From a bacterium BMS3Abin08 (GTDB taxonomy: Bacteria > Nitrospirota > Thermodesulfovibrionia > Thermodesulfovibrionales > JdFR-85): DNA of 39,932 nucleotides. The translations under genes and the position numbers were made by a program. Below are positions 22,569-29,764 of the stretch, in pieces (positions within the stretch are counted from its first letter, which is position 1; every line of letters begins with the position of its first letter). The notes under the pieces were generated by a model. The model worked only from the letters and a program-made list of their open reading frames with translations. It searched no databases and was not told where the DNA came from. The stretch spans positions 1 to 39,932 of the forward strand of contig BDTA01000116.1 in the NCBI GenBank assembly GCA_002897935.1, in the 5' to 3' direction.

Positions 22569-23342
22569 ATGGAAGACAGATTGGTGATAAAAGGTATTGA
22601 GTTTAGATCAAGACTATGGGTAGGGACCGGCAAATACAGGGACTTCGAGGAGACAGTCAGGGCCGTGGAGGCATCAGGGACGGATGTTGTAACCGTATCT
22701 GTCAGAAGGGTTAACATCTTTGACAGAAAGGCCCCCAACCTCCTTGACTATATAGACCCCGGGAAATACAGGATCCTTCCAAATACTGCAGGATGTTACA
22801 ACGTGGAAGATGCTCTCAGGTACTCAAGACTGGCACGTGAGGCCGGTATCTCGGATCTCATAAAACTTGAGGTCATAGGTGATGAAAGGACGCTTTTCCC
22901 CGATGTCTGCGCCCTTCTGAAGGCCACTGAGATACTTGCAAAAGAGGGTTTTATCGTGCTTCCATACACAAATGACGATCCGATTCTGGCACAGAGACTG
23001 GTGGATGCCGGTGCTGCCGCCGTCATGCCCCTGGGCGCCCCGATAGGATCGGGACTTGGAATTAGAAACCCGTACAATATAAAGATAATTCTTGAGACCG
23101 TTGATATCCCCGTAATCGTAGATGCCGGTGTTGGGACCGCTTCCGACGCTGCAATTGCAATGGAGTTGGGCTGTGACGCGGTTCTTATCAATTCCGGCAT
23201 TGCGGGGGCCAAAGATCCTGTTGCAATGGCTGAAGCCATGAAACATGCCGTTATGGCGGGAAGGCTTGCTTACAGGGCTGGAAGGATTCCCAAAAAGCTC
23301 TATGCCTCTGCAAGCAGCCCCCTGGACGGAATGCTTATTTGA
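22569..23342 (+). CDS. thiG: Thiazole synthase ThiG
   Basis: A 257-residue TIM-barrel enzyme that builds the thiazole phosphate of thiamine from 1-deoxy-D-xylulose 5-phosphate, dehydroglycine and the ThiS thiocarboxylate. Motifs: [24 protein letters not shown], the Schiff-base lysine in [10 protein letters not shown] (K99), [43 protein letters not shown]. Length is normal. The ATG at 22569 has AAAGGAG 6 bases upstream, so the slightly longer TTG start that overlaps thiS was rejected. No thiH, thiO or thiF is in the window, so the source of dehydroglycine and ThiS activation lies elsewhere. Confidence 0.96.
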   Translation: MEDRLVIKGIEFRSRLWVGTGKYRDFEETVRAVEASGTDVVTVSVRRVNIFDRKAPNLLDYIDPGKYRILPNTAGCYNVEDALRYSRLAREAGISDLIKLEVIGDERTLFPDVCALLKATEILAKEGFIVLPYTNDDPILAQRLVDAGAAAVMPLGAPIGSGLGIRNPYNIKIILETVDIPVIVDAGVGTASDAAIAMELGCDAVLINSGIAGAKDPVAMAEAMKHAVMAGRLAYRAGRIPKKLYASASSPLDGMLI

Positions 23343-23470
23343 AGAATAAATTCTTAATGTTTTTTAACGCCATTTAAACAGGTGCGTAGCAGGCCAGGGC
23401 AACGTATGCTTCACTCCGTGCAGCAATTGTATCGGAATTCCTTAACCACTGTTGAGGAGGTCTCCACTGC

Positions 23471-23526
23471 CTTGAAGTCAAGCTCTCCGACCAAAGGCCG
23501 TGACTTTCGGCAAGGTGCATTGTAAT
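23471..23526 (-). repeat. Dispersed palindromic repeat (copy of 37279-37330)
   Basis: On the minus strand: TTACAATGCACCTTGCCGAA, then a CGGCCTTTGGTCGGAGAGCT core and TTGACTTC. The same string, with small changes, is at 37279-37330 beside tRNA-Gln, and part of it is at 8922-8935. AAGTCA and TGACTT can pair as a stem. It lies between thiG and the following membrane protein gene and could affect read-through. Confidence 0.8.
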
Positions 23527-23622
23527 CCTGGAATCGCTCTGTTTTGGTCTGAATAAACAAAGAAATTATTCAACATAAGCACTCTACATAAATAAAGATT
23601 AAATCCGGGAGGTGCGAGGGAT

Positions 23623-24195
23623 ATGGAGGCTTACAGGTATCAGGAGCTGGCTTATTTAATAGTACCGGTAACCCTTGGGTTGGAATTTTTCACGACGGCA
23701 AAAAACGAGAAAAAAGACAAAAATGAAACACCGCTTGGTTCATATGTGCTTGATCTGTGGGGATTTATATTTTTTGCCCTCATTCCGGCGATGTTTGTTT
23801 TCACGATATGGGCGATTGAGTCAAAGGCATTCCCCCTGAGAGAGAGCACACTTGCACGCCTTGACCGTTATGGGGTTATGTTTATGTTTATGGGTGCCTG
23901 GTGGCAGATTTATATAATAGGCGCCTTGCGGGCAAGAAGGCTTCTGAGTCTTGAGAGCCGGGTATCTCTCTGGGGACCGTTCATCGGGCTTGGAACCTTT
24001 ATATCCCTTCTTGTTTTGTGGGTTTCGCCGTGGAATCTCAAGTGGGTTTCCGTTGGATGGTTTATTGTTATCTCTGCCGCGTTGCACTTTTCCAAGGCAG
24101 GTTCGAAAATGATCGAGAGGGTGCTCTGGATACTTGCAGGCATAACATTCATTGTGGAGAATATAGTCTTTGTATGGCTTGAGACCATTGTTTAG
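23623..24195 (+). CDS. Unknown integral membrane protein within the thiamine cluster
   Basis: A 190-residue protein that I do not recognise. Hydrophobic segments at about 45-68 (LDLWGFIFFALIPAMFVFTIWAI), 84-104 (YGVMFMFMGAWWQIYIIGAL), 116-138 (LWGPFIGLGTFISLLVLWV), 142-157 (WVSVGWFIVISAALHF) and 166-187 (VLWILAGITFIVENIVFVWL) suggest five membrane helices, with a polar lysine-rich loop at 27-36. It is tryptophan-rich. Its stop abuts the ATG of thiE with no gap, so it is translationally linked to thiE and thiC. GGAGG lies 10-14 bases before the start. A role in thiamine precursor movement is possible but not shown by the sequence. Confidence 0.75.
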   Translation: MEAYRYQELAYLIVPVTLGLEFFTTAKNEKKDKNETPLGSYVLDLWGFIFFALIPAMFVFTIWAIESKAFPLRESTLARLDRYGVMFMFMGAWWQIYIIGALRARRLLSLESRVSLWGPFIGLGTFISLLVLWVSPWNLKWVSVGWFIVISAALHFSKAGSKMIERVLWILAGITFIVENIVFVWLETIV

Positions 24196-24810
24196 ATGAT
24201 TGATTTCTGCATCTATCTGGTAACGGACAGGAGGCAGCTGAGTATTCCTCTTTTAGAGGGTATCGAGGAGGCGCTGAAGGGTGGCATAAGGGCGATACAG
24301 TTGAGGGAAAAGGACCTGTCAGTCAGGGAGTTACTTGTGCTGGCAGCAGAATTAAGGGAGCTGACATCAAGATACGATGCAAGATTGTTTATAAATGACA
24401 GGGTGGACGTTGCCATGGTGGTTGAGGCGGATGGAGTACATCTCGGGGCCGGGGGTATGCCTGTTGATTCCGTCAGAAGACTCACTGGCGGCGAAATGCT
24501 GATAGGGGTTTCAACTCATTCACTCGGGGATGCAGAAGCTGCTGAAAGAGCAGGGGCGGATTTCATAACCTTTGGTCCGGTCTATGAAACTCCTTCAAAA
24601 ATGAAATACGGTCCCCCTCAGGGACCGGAAAAGTTGCGGAAGGTTGCAGGAAACATCAGGATACCTGTTTTTGCGATAGGAGGCATTAAAAAAGAAAAAA
24701 TAGGCGAGGTCAGGGATGCAGGTGCAAGGGGAATAGCCCTTATTTCGGGTATACTTGCATCTGATAGTATAAATAAAGAAACAGAGGAGTATGTGAGGTC
24801 TATGTCATGA
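24196..24810 (+). CDS. thiE: Thiamine-phosphate synthase ThiE
   Basis: A 204-residue TIM-barrel enzyme that joins HMP pyrophosphate to thiazole phosphate to give thiamine phosphate. Motifs: YLVTDR, IQLREKDLS, LFINDRVDVAMVVEADGVHLG, IGVSTHSLGDAEAAERAGADFITFGPVYETPSK, VFAIGGI, and GARGIALISGIL. Standard length. Its ATG follows the stop of the membrane protein gene directly and its own end overlaps thiC by four bases (ATGA), so the three genes are coupled. Confidence 0.96.
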   Translation: MIDFCIYLVTDRRQLSIPLLEGIEEALKGGIRAIQLREKDLSVRELLVLAAELRELTSRYDARLFINDRVDVAMVVEADGVHLGAGGMPVDSVRRLTGGEMLIGVSTHSLGDAEAAERAGADFITFGPVYETPSKMKYGPPQGPEKLRKVAGNIRIPVFAIGGIKKEKIGEVRDAGARGIALISGILASDSINKETEEYVRSMS

Positions 24811-26090
24811 CAATTATTGATGAGGCAAGAAAGGGAAGAATAAGCGATATCGTAAGGAAATGCGCAGAACTCGAAGGGGTTAATCCTGAAGAACTGGCAA
24901 GTGATATCTCGAGAGGTGTGACGGTTATAACCAGAAACAACAGCCATGAGGTGCGCCCCCTTGGTATAGGGAAGGGTCTCAGGACGAAAATCAATGCAAA
25001 TATAGGAACGTCAAAGGACCATATCTCCCTTGATGAGGAGATGGAAAAACTCGATGTATTAGTCCGTTTTGGTGCAGATGCGGTGATGGACCTCTCAACG
25101 GGCGGACCTGTGAGGGATATCAGGAGGCTTATGCTGAGGAAGTCCACCATACCGGTAGGCACTGTTCCAATATACGAAGCGGCGCTGAGGGCGGCCGAAT
25201 CACATGGCTCGATCATGAAAATGACGGTGGATGAACTCTTCGAGGTGATAGAGGAGCATGGTGAGGAGGGTGTGGATTTCGTAACCGTTCATTCAGGGTT
25301 GACACTGAAGTCGATAGATCACCTCAGGAATGAGGGGAGGGTGCTTGACGTTGTCAGCCGCGGCGGGGCCATCCTTCTTGAATGGATGATCTGCAACGAG
25401 CGTGAAAACCCCCTGTACGAGTATTATGACAGGCTCCTTGAGATCACCGGAAAGCATGATATGACCCTCAGTCTTGGCGACGGGATGAGACCCGGATGTC
25501 TCGCGGATGCTACCGACCGGGCCCAGATAGAGGAGCTGAATACCCTCGGTGAGCTTCACCAGAGGGCGCTTGAAGCAGGTGTGCAGAGTATGATTGAAGG
25601 TCCGGGGCATGTTCCGCTGAATCAGGTAGAGCTTAATATCAGGATACAGAAGGAACTATGCAAGGGGGCTCCCTTTTATGTTCTTGGTCCCCTTGTAACG
25701 GATATCGGCATGGGTTATGACCACATCTCAGCGGCGATTGGCGGCGCTATAGCTGCAGCAGCCGGTGCCGACTTCTTGTGCTACGTCACACCGGCCGAAC
25801 ACATAAGACTGCCGTCTCTGGAGGATGTGAAGGAGGGCGTAGTTGCATCAAGGATCGCCGCCCATGCTGCGGATATATCCAAGGGGATACCAGGGGCCAT
25901 GGAGAAAGACATCGAGATGGCCAGATGTCGCAAGAACCTCGACTGGGATGGTCAGACCGGGTTTAGTTTCGATCCTGAGAAGGTCAGGAGATACCGCGCT
26001 GAAGTGCCCCCTACAGAGAGCGATGTGTGCAGTATGTGCGGAGAATTCTGTGCAATCAGGACTGTGGAGCGGGCTCTGAAGAAGAAGTAA
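24807..26090 (+). CDS. thiC: Phosphomethylpyrimidine synthase ThiC
   Basis: A 427-residue radical-SAM enzyme that turns 5-aminoimidazole ribotide into HMP phosphate. Seen: INANIGTS (29 residues after GVTVITRN), MDLSTGG, DFVTVHSGLT, SRGGAILLEWMICNERENPLYEYYD, SLGDGMRPG, EGPGHVPLNQ, PFYVLGPLVTDIGMGYDHI and the C-terminal cluster motif CSMCGEFC (CX2CX4C) that holds the 4Fe-4S. Length fits the short (archaeal and anaerobe-type) ThiC rather than the 600-residue form. Last gene of the thiamine cluster. Its 3' end overlaps the tail of the convergent antiporter gene by 35 bases. Confidence 0.96.
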   Translation: MTIIDEARKGRISDIVRKCAELEGVNPEELASDISRGVTVITRNNSHEVRPLGIGKGLRTKINANIGTSKDHISLDEEMEKLDVLVRFGADAVMDLSTGGPVRDIRRLMLRKSTIPVGTVPIYEAALRAAESHGSIMKMTVDELFEVIEEHGEEGVDFVTVHSGLTLKSIDHLRNEGRVLDVVSRGGAILLEWMICNERENPLYEYYDRLLEITGKHDMTLSLGDGMRPGCLADATDRAQIEELNTLGELHQRALEAGVQSMIEGPGHVPLNQVELNIRIQKELCKGAPFYVLGPLVTDIGMGYDHISAAIGGAIAAAAGADFLCYVTPAEHIRLPSLEDVKEGVVASRIAAHAADISKGIPGAMEKDIEMARCRKNLDWDGQTGFSFDPEKVRRYRAEVPPTESDVCSMCGEFCAIRTVERALKKK

Positions 26091-27225
26091 GCCTCTTGAC
26101 GGATATCCTGAAGATAAAGGGATAGAGGATCGCTGTTATAATCGACGCGAGGATCAGGGCGTTCTTCAGACCTTCGTCTATTAATCCCAGCTTTACCCCG
26201 ACAGTGGTTGCAACGAGTAACATTGTAAGGGGAGCGGAAAGGATGAGAGAAATACTTACGGATTCCAGGCCCTTTATCTTCATTAAGCGGGAAAAGATAA
26301 CCGGTAGCAGGTTGCTCACAAAGACCAGGAGTGAGAGCAGTAAAGCGATAGAGACCGTTTTCAGGGAATAGAGACCCTGGATGTCGAACTCTGCTCCCAC
26401 ACCTATAAAAAAGAAGGGTGTCAGAAATCCGAAACCGACGGCATTGATCTTTTCTTCAAACCTCTCCTTGCTCTTGAAGACATAGTTGAAGATTATACCA
26501 GCCAAAAAAGACCCGAGGATTGGTTCCACACCGACACTGTAAGCCTCGATACTTCCGATCAGTGCTATGAGAAAAACCGCCCTGATGCCTTCCTCTATTG
26601 GGTCCTCATTCTCCATGACCCTCTCCACCTTTTCAGGAAACCACCATGCAATCAGATACAGGACCCTGAGGAAGATACCGGCCAGCCCCAGGAAAGCCAG
26701 GAGTTCAAATGTCTTTACTGCCGCCATTATGGTAATTCCATACTGGTGATGGATATCCATACCGGTAAGGATAAGAATTGAGATGAGTTCCCCCATGAGT
26801 GCAATTCCGACTATATCACGTCCGGTTTCCGTACGTAAAATGCCGGATTCCTTCAGGGCGGGGATGATGATTCCCGCAGAGGTGACTGCAAGCACAATTC
26901 CGGTAAAGGCGGATAGCCCGATCTGATAGGTAATAAAGGGTGTGATTATGAATGATAGCATGGGGATTAAAAGATACCAGCAGAGTCTTTTGTCCCTGAT
27001 CATTGTCCTTGCGTCAAGCTCCATGCCGGCTATAAACATAAGATATAACAGACCGAGTTCCTTTAAGAGAGATAGCCAGGGTGGGTAGTGGTTTATCAGG
27101 AGGTTAAAGAGAAGTATTCCGTAAAGGATCTCCAGAACAGCGGATGGTATTCTTAGTCTTCCTGCAATAAGCGGGACGATCGAAGCCCCGGCAACAACGG
27201 CGAATAGTAAAAAATATCTGGTCAC
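26056..27225 (-). CDS. CPA2-family cation/proton antiporter
   Basis: A 389-residue membrane protein with about 11-12 helices. RLRIPSAVLEILYGILLFN, LGLLYLMFIAGMELD, TSAGIIIPALKESG and EPILGSFLAGIIFNYV, FGFLTPFFFIGVGAEFD are the conserved blocks of KefB/KefC/MjNhaP-like CPA2 exchangers. It ends shortly after the membrane domain, so the regulatory TrkA domain is supplied by the adjoining upstream gene, 7 bases away. It starts with GTG and no clear ribosome binding site, suggesting coupling to that gene. Expected role: K+ or Na+ export in exchange for H+. Its last 35 bases overlap thiC tail to tail. Confidence 0.92.
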   Translation of the reverse strand: MTRYFLLFAVVAGASIVPLIAGRLRIPSAVLEILYGILLFNLLINHYPPWLSLLKELGLLYLMFIAGMELDARTMIRDKRLCWYLLIPMLSFIITPFITYQIGLSAFTGIVLAVTSAGIIIPALKESGILRTETGRDIVGIALMGELISILILTGMDIHHQYGITIMAAVKTFELLAFLGLAGIFLRVLYLIAWWFPEKVERVMENEDPIEEGIRAVFLIALIGSIEAYSVGVEPILGSFLAGIIFNYVFKSKERFEEKINAVGFGFLTPFFFIGVGAEFDIQGLYSLKTVSIALLLSLLVFVSNLLPVIFSRLMKIKGLESVSISLILSAPLTMLLVATTVGVKLGLIDEGLKNALILASIITAILYPFIFRISVKRLTSSSEPAPQS

Positions 27226-27232
27226 CCATAGG

Positions 27233-28711
27233 TTAAAGCGATTCCTCTACCGCCGGTAGAATTAGTGTTGAGATGGTAGCCCTCTTGATCAACAGCCAGA
27301 GGATATCTGGATTAAGTAACGCCGTAATGAATCCCTGACGTTTCATACCGCTGATATCGTTGATGAAGAGGTTGTACTCGCTGAATGCATTTGTGATAAC
27401 CTTTACCGGGTTGCCCTTGAGGGTTACGGTGTCGATGCTTTTTTTATACATAAGGCTCACTTCATTGACCGTTTTCTTTATTTCATTAAACAGGGCCATG
27501 TCCGCATCGGAGGATATATATTCAGAAGGCTCAACAAGCACGGCTGATACGTCGTTATGGAGGGAGAGGGATATCTCGATCGCCGTCTCCAGTGAGTGCT
27601 GGAGATTGATACTCCCGGTGCAGGGCACGATTGTCCTGTTGTATGGAAAAGAGCCCGCGCACAGAAGGACCGGGGAGTAAGAGTAGGAGGAAATGCCATG
27701 GAGAAAATCCTTCTTTCCTATGCTGAAGACAAAGTGTTTCCTGCTGTCTATCAGCGTATGTCTGGATAGAATGATCAAGCCCTGCTCGTTCCTTGTCTCA
27801 TCTATAGCATGATAAATTGCATTTTCCGGCGGCAGGATTGAATTAATAAAGTCATGATCCTTTATGTGATCCTTTTCCCTTATGTAGTCTAATAACCCGG
27901 GGTTGTTTTCCGCTTTTTTCGAGCATGAAAACACTATCCTTTTAAGAGGAAAAACAGAGAAGATGTAATCGATTTCATCTATGAATGAGTAGTCTTCATC
28001 ACCTGTCAGATAGGCTATGGCAGTTGTACCATACTCCATCGGAAACTGCTGGAAGTTAAAGGTCAGTATTTCAGAAACCGTCTTCAGTACAGCGGGATCA
28101 CCAAGAATAATAACCCTGTCACGTGGTTTCAGGCGTACATCCTTTCTGGGGATTATGATGTTGTTGTCTCTGTATATCAGGCCGATTTTCCATCTTATCG
28201 GTGCAAGCGCTCCAATGGGCTTATTGGCAAGTTTTGAATCGGGGTGGACCTCGACTTCCAGTATCTCATCCTTTCCAAGGCCGATGGCGTGAGCTGCCCT
28301 GGAGTATTGTTCGAGCCTGTTCCGGATGTCTATTGCAGCCGCCATAAACAGGCTTTCAACCTCGATACCGAGTTCCTCGAGTCTTTCAATACCCTGCTTG
28401 GTGATCCCCACCGAGATAATACGGTCGATTTGAAAGTGCTCCTTTAAGAGGGTCGCCACCTCGATATTCACCTTCTCATTATTGGTGGTAATGATCACGA
28501 CATCTGAATCACCCACCCCTGCCTCTTCAAGCACAAGGCGGCTTGTAGCGTCTCCCTGAAGGAACCTCGCATCCTTTCTTATTGTCGAGAGTATCTCGGC
28601 AGGATCCGGGGTAAGGTCGATACAGAAGATCTCAAATTCCCTGGAGAGCCTTTTTATAATTTCTATGCCGATGTTTCCAAGGCCGATTATGGTTATTTTG
28701 TTTTTTTTCAT
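27233..28711 (-). CDS. TrkA-N/TrkA-C protein with C-terminal USP-like region
   Basis: A 492-residue cytosolic protein. KKNKITIIGLGNIGIEIIKRLS is a Rossmann NAD(H)-binding TrkA-N (RCK) domain (about 1-140), continued by LQGDATSRLVLEEAGVGDSDVVIITTNNEKVN. A TrkA-C domain lies at about 150-230 (ILEVEVHPDSKLANKPIGAL, VRLKPRDRVIILGDP). A C-terminal third (about 330-490) resembles universal-stress or CPA2 C-terminal domains (CTGSINLQHSLETAIEISLSLHNDVSAVLVEPSEY). Together with the next gene it makes a two-part KefC-like efflux system gated by ligand binding. Longer starts are open (28765 and 28831), with TATACT near 28785; I chose the residue that begins the Rossmann fold. Confidence 0.85.
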   Translation of the reverse strand: MKKNKITIIGLGNIGIEIIKRLSREFEIFCIDLTPDPAEILSTIRKDARFLQGDATSRLVLEEAGVGDSDVVIITTNNEKVNIEVATLLKEHFQIDRIISVGITKQGIERLEELGIEVESLFMAAAIDIRNRLEQYSRAAHAIGLGKDEILEVEVHPDSKLANKPIGALAPIRWKIGLIYRDNNIIIPRKDVRLKPRDRVIILGDPAVLKTVSEILTFNFQQFPMEYGTTAIAYLTGDEDYSFIDEIDYIFSVFPLKRIVFSCSKKAENNPGLLDYIREKDHIKDHDFINSILPPENAIYHAIDETRNEQGLIILSRHTLIDSRKHFVFSIGKKDFLHGISSYSYSPVLLCAGSFPYNRTIVPCTGSINLQHSLETAIEISLSLHNDVSAVLVEPSEYISSDADMALFNEIKKTVNEVSLMYKKSIDTVTLKGNPVKVITNAFSEYNLFINDISGMKRQGFITALLNPDILWLLIKRATISTLILPAVEESL

Positions 28712-28852
28712 GGAAAATACCCGGTTGGTTCCCAAACCCGTCCGTTGTGCCGGCATGATTTTCATTGTCTGATCATACAGAAAATAGTATAACACAGAAT
28801 CATTCATCATTCCCTTTATGATATATGTCATGGAAACTCCTGAATTGTCTGT

Positions 28853-28858
28853 TATAAT
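28853..28858 (+). promoter_or_regulatory. -10 box of the eight-cysteine protein gene
   Basis: TATAAT followed by six bases and ATG: a leaderless arrangement. The divergent trkA-type gene has its own minus-strand TATACT about 75 bases away. Confidence 0.6.
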
Positions 28859-28864
28859 AGAGGT

Positions 28865-29116
28865 ATGAGTAACTTTAAAGAAGGTTGTCCAGGCAGCAAA
28901 GAGATAAGGAATCCATATCCGGAGGAAATAACCTGCCCCTCCTGCGGTAGCACTGTGGAAATCTGGTCAGATGAGGCCGATACTGTATGTAAGAAATGCG
29001 GCAAGACTGTCTCGAGGGACATGAAGATGACCTGTCTGCAGTGGTGTCCGGCGGCAAAGGAGTGTGTTGGAGCAGAGAAATACGAGAGGATAATGTCCAG
29101 GGTCAAGGACGACTGA
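28865..29116 (+). CDS. Small eight-cysteine zinc-ribbon-like protein
   Basis: An 83-residue cytosolic protein with cysteines at 8, 24, 27, 42, 45, 57, 61 and 67. CPSCG..VEIWSDEADTVCKKCGKTV forms a classic four-cysteine zinc ribbon; CPGSKEIRNPYPE before it and CLQWCPAAKECVGAEKYER after it add four more cysteines that could hold a second metal. The overall pattern recurs as an uncharacterised protein in strict anaerobes. No enzyme domain. Its TATAAT lies so close that the message is probably leaderless; AGAGG is present but too near. Divergent from the trkA-type gene. Function unknown. Confidence 0.85.
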   Translation: MSNFKEGCPGSKEIRNPYPEEITCPSCGSTVEIWSDEADTVCKKCGKTVSRDMKMTCLQWCPAAKECVGAEKYERIMSRVKDD

Positions 29117-29225
29117 AGCTTCCCGGTTTTGGTATCATCTCCGGCAGGCTCAGGATTGTGTTTCGCCTGTTTGCAGCATCGTTGAGATTCCTCTTCTTCA
29201 ATCATTGCACCCGGTATTAAATCAT

Positions 29226-29363
29226 GATGGACTCGTAAAAAGTCCCTGATTGTCACCCTGAACTTGTTTCAGGGTCTCATAAGTTCATGATATAGATTTC
29301 CCGAACTTGATTCGGGATTCAGAATGACAGAATACGGTATTTCTGGTTTTTTACGAGACTGTC
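29226..29363. repeat. Palindromic element with CTCGTAAAAA ends
   Basis: Left end GATGGACTCGTAAAAAGTCC (29226-29245), right end GGTTTTTTACGAGACTGTC (29345-29363), imperfect inverted copies. Inside are CACCCTGAACTTGTTTCAGG and CCCGAACTTGATTCGGGATT palindromes. The left end recurs at 21439-21459. Confidence 0.75.
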
Positions 29364-29403
29364 AACTGTTAAGGACATCTGAGTTTAGTGTATCATAAGG
29401 AAC

Positions 29404-29757
29404 ATGAAGAAAGAGATCGGTAAAGAGGGGGAGCTCTTTGCCATAGGATACCTGAAGAACAAGGGCTACAGGATCCTTCAGTCCAATTACCAGACCCCCA
29501 TAGGAGAGATAGACATAGTGGCACAGGACGGAGATACCGTTGTGTTTGTTGAGGTCAAAACCCGTCGGAGTCTCTCCTACGGCTATCCCTTCGAGGCGGT
29601 TACAAAGCAAAAGCGGAAGAGGATGAAGCGGCTGGCTCTCTATTATATGAAGGTCAACAAGATCCTGGGTGAAAAGGGCAGGTTTGATGTCATAGGGTTG
29701 TATCTGAGGGATGGTTTTTACCAGGTCCGGCATATTGTTGACGCCTTTGAGGTCTGA
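29404..29757 (+). CDS. yraN: UPF0102 (YraN-family) putative endonuclease-fold protein
   Basis: A 117-residue protein of the YraN family: GKEGELFAIGYLKNKGYRIL, QTPIGEIDIVAQDGDTVVFVEVKTRRS. The PD-(D/E)XK-type core is E35, D37, E50-V51-K52, as in archaeal Holliday-junction resolvases; function in bacteria is uncertain. Length and domain layout are normal. AAGGA lies just upstream of ATG and TATCAT 7 bases before it. It converges on alaS with a gap of only 7 bases. Confidence 0.93.
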   Translation: MKKEIGKEGELFAIGYLKNKGYRILQSNYQTPIGEIDIVAQDGDTVVFVEVKTRRSLSYGYPFEAVTKQKRKRMKRLALYYMKVNKILGEKGRFDVIGLYLRDGFYQVRHIVDAFEV

Positions 29758-29764
29758 CGGATGG

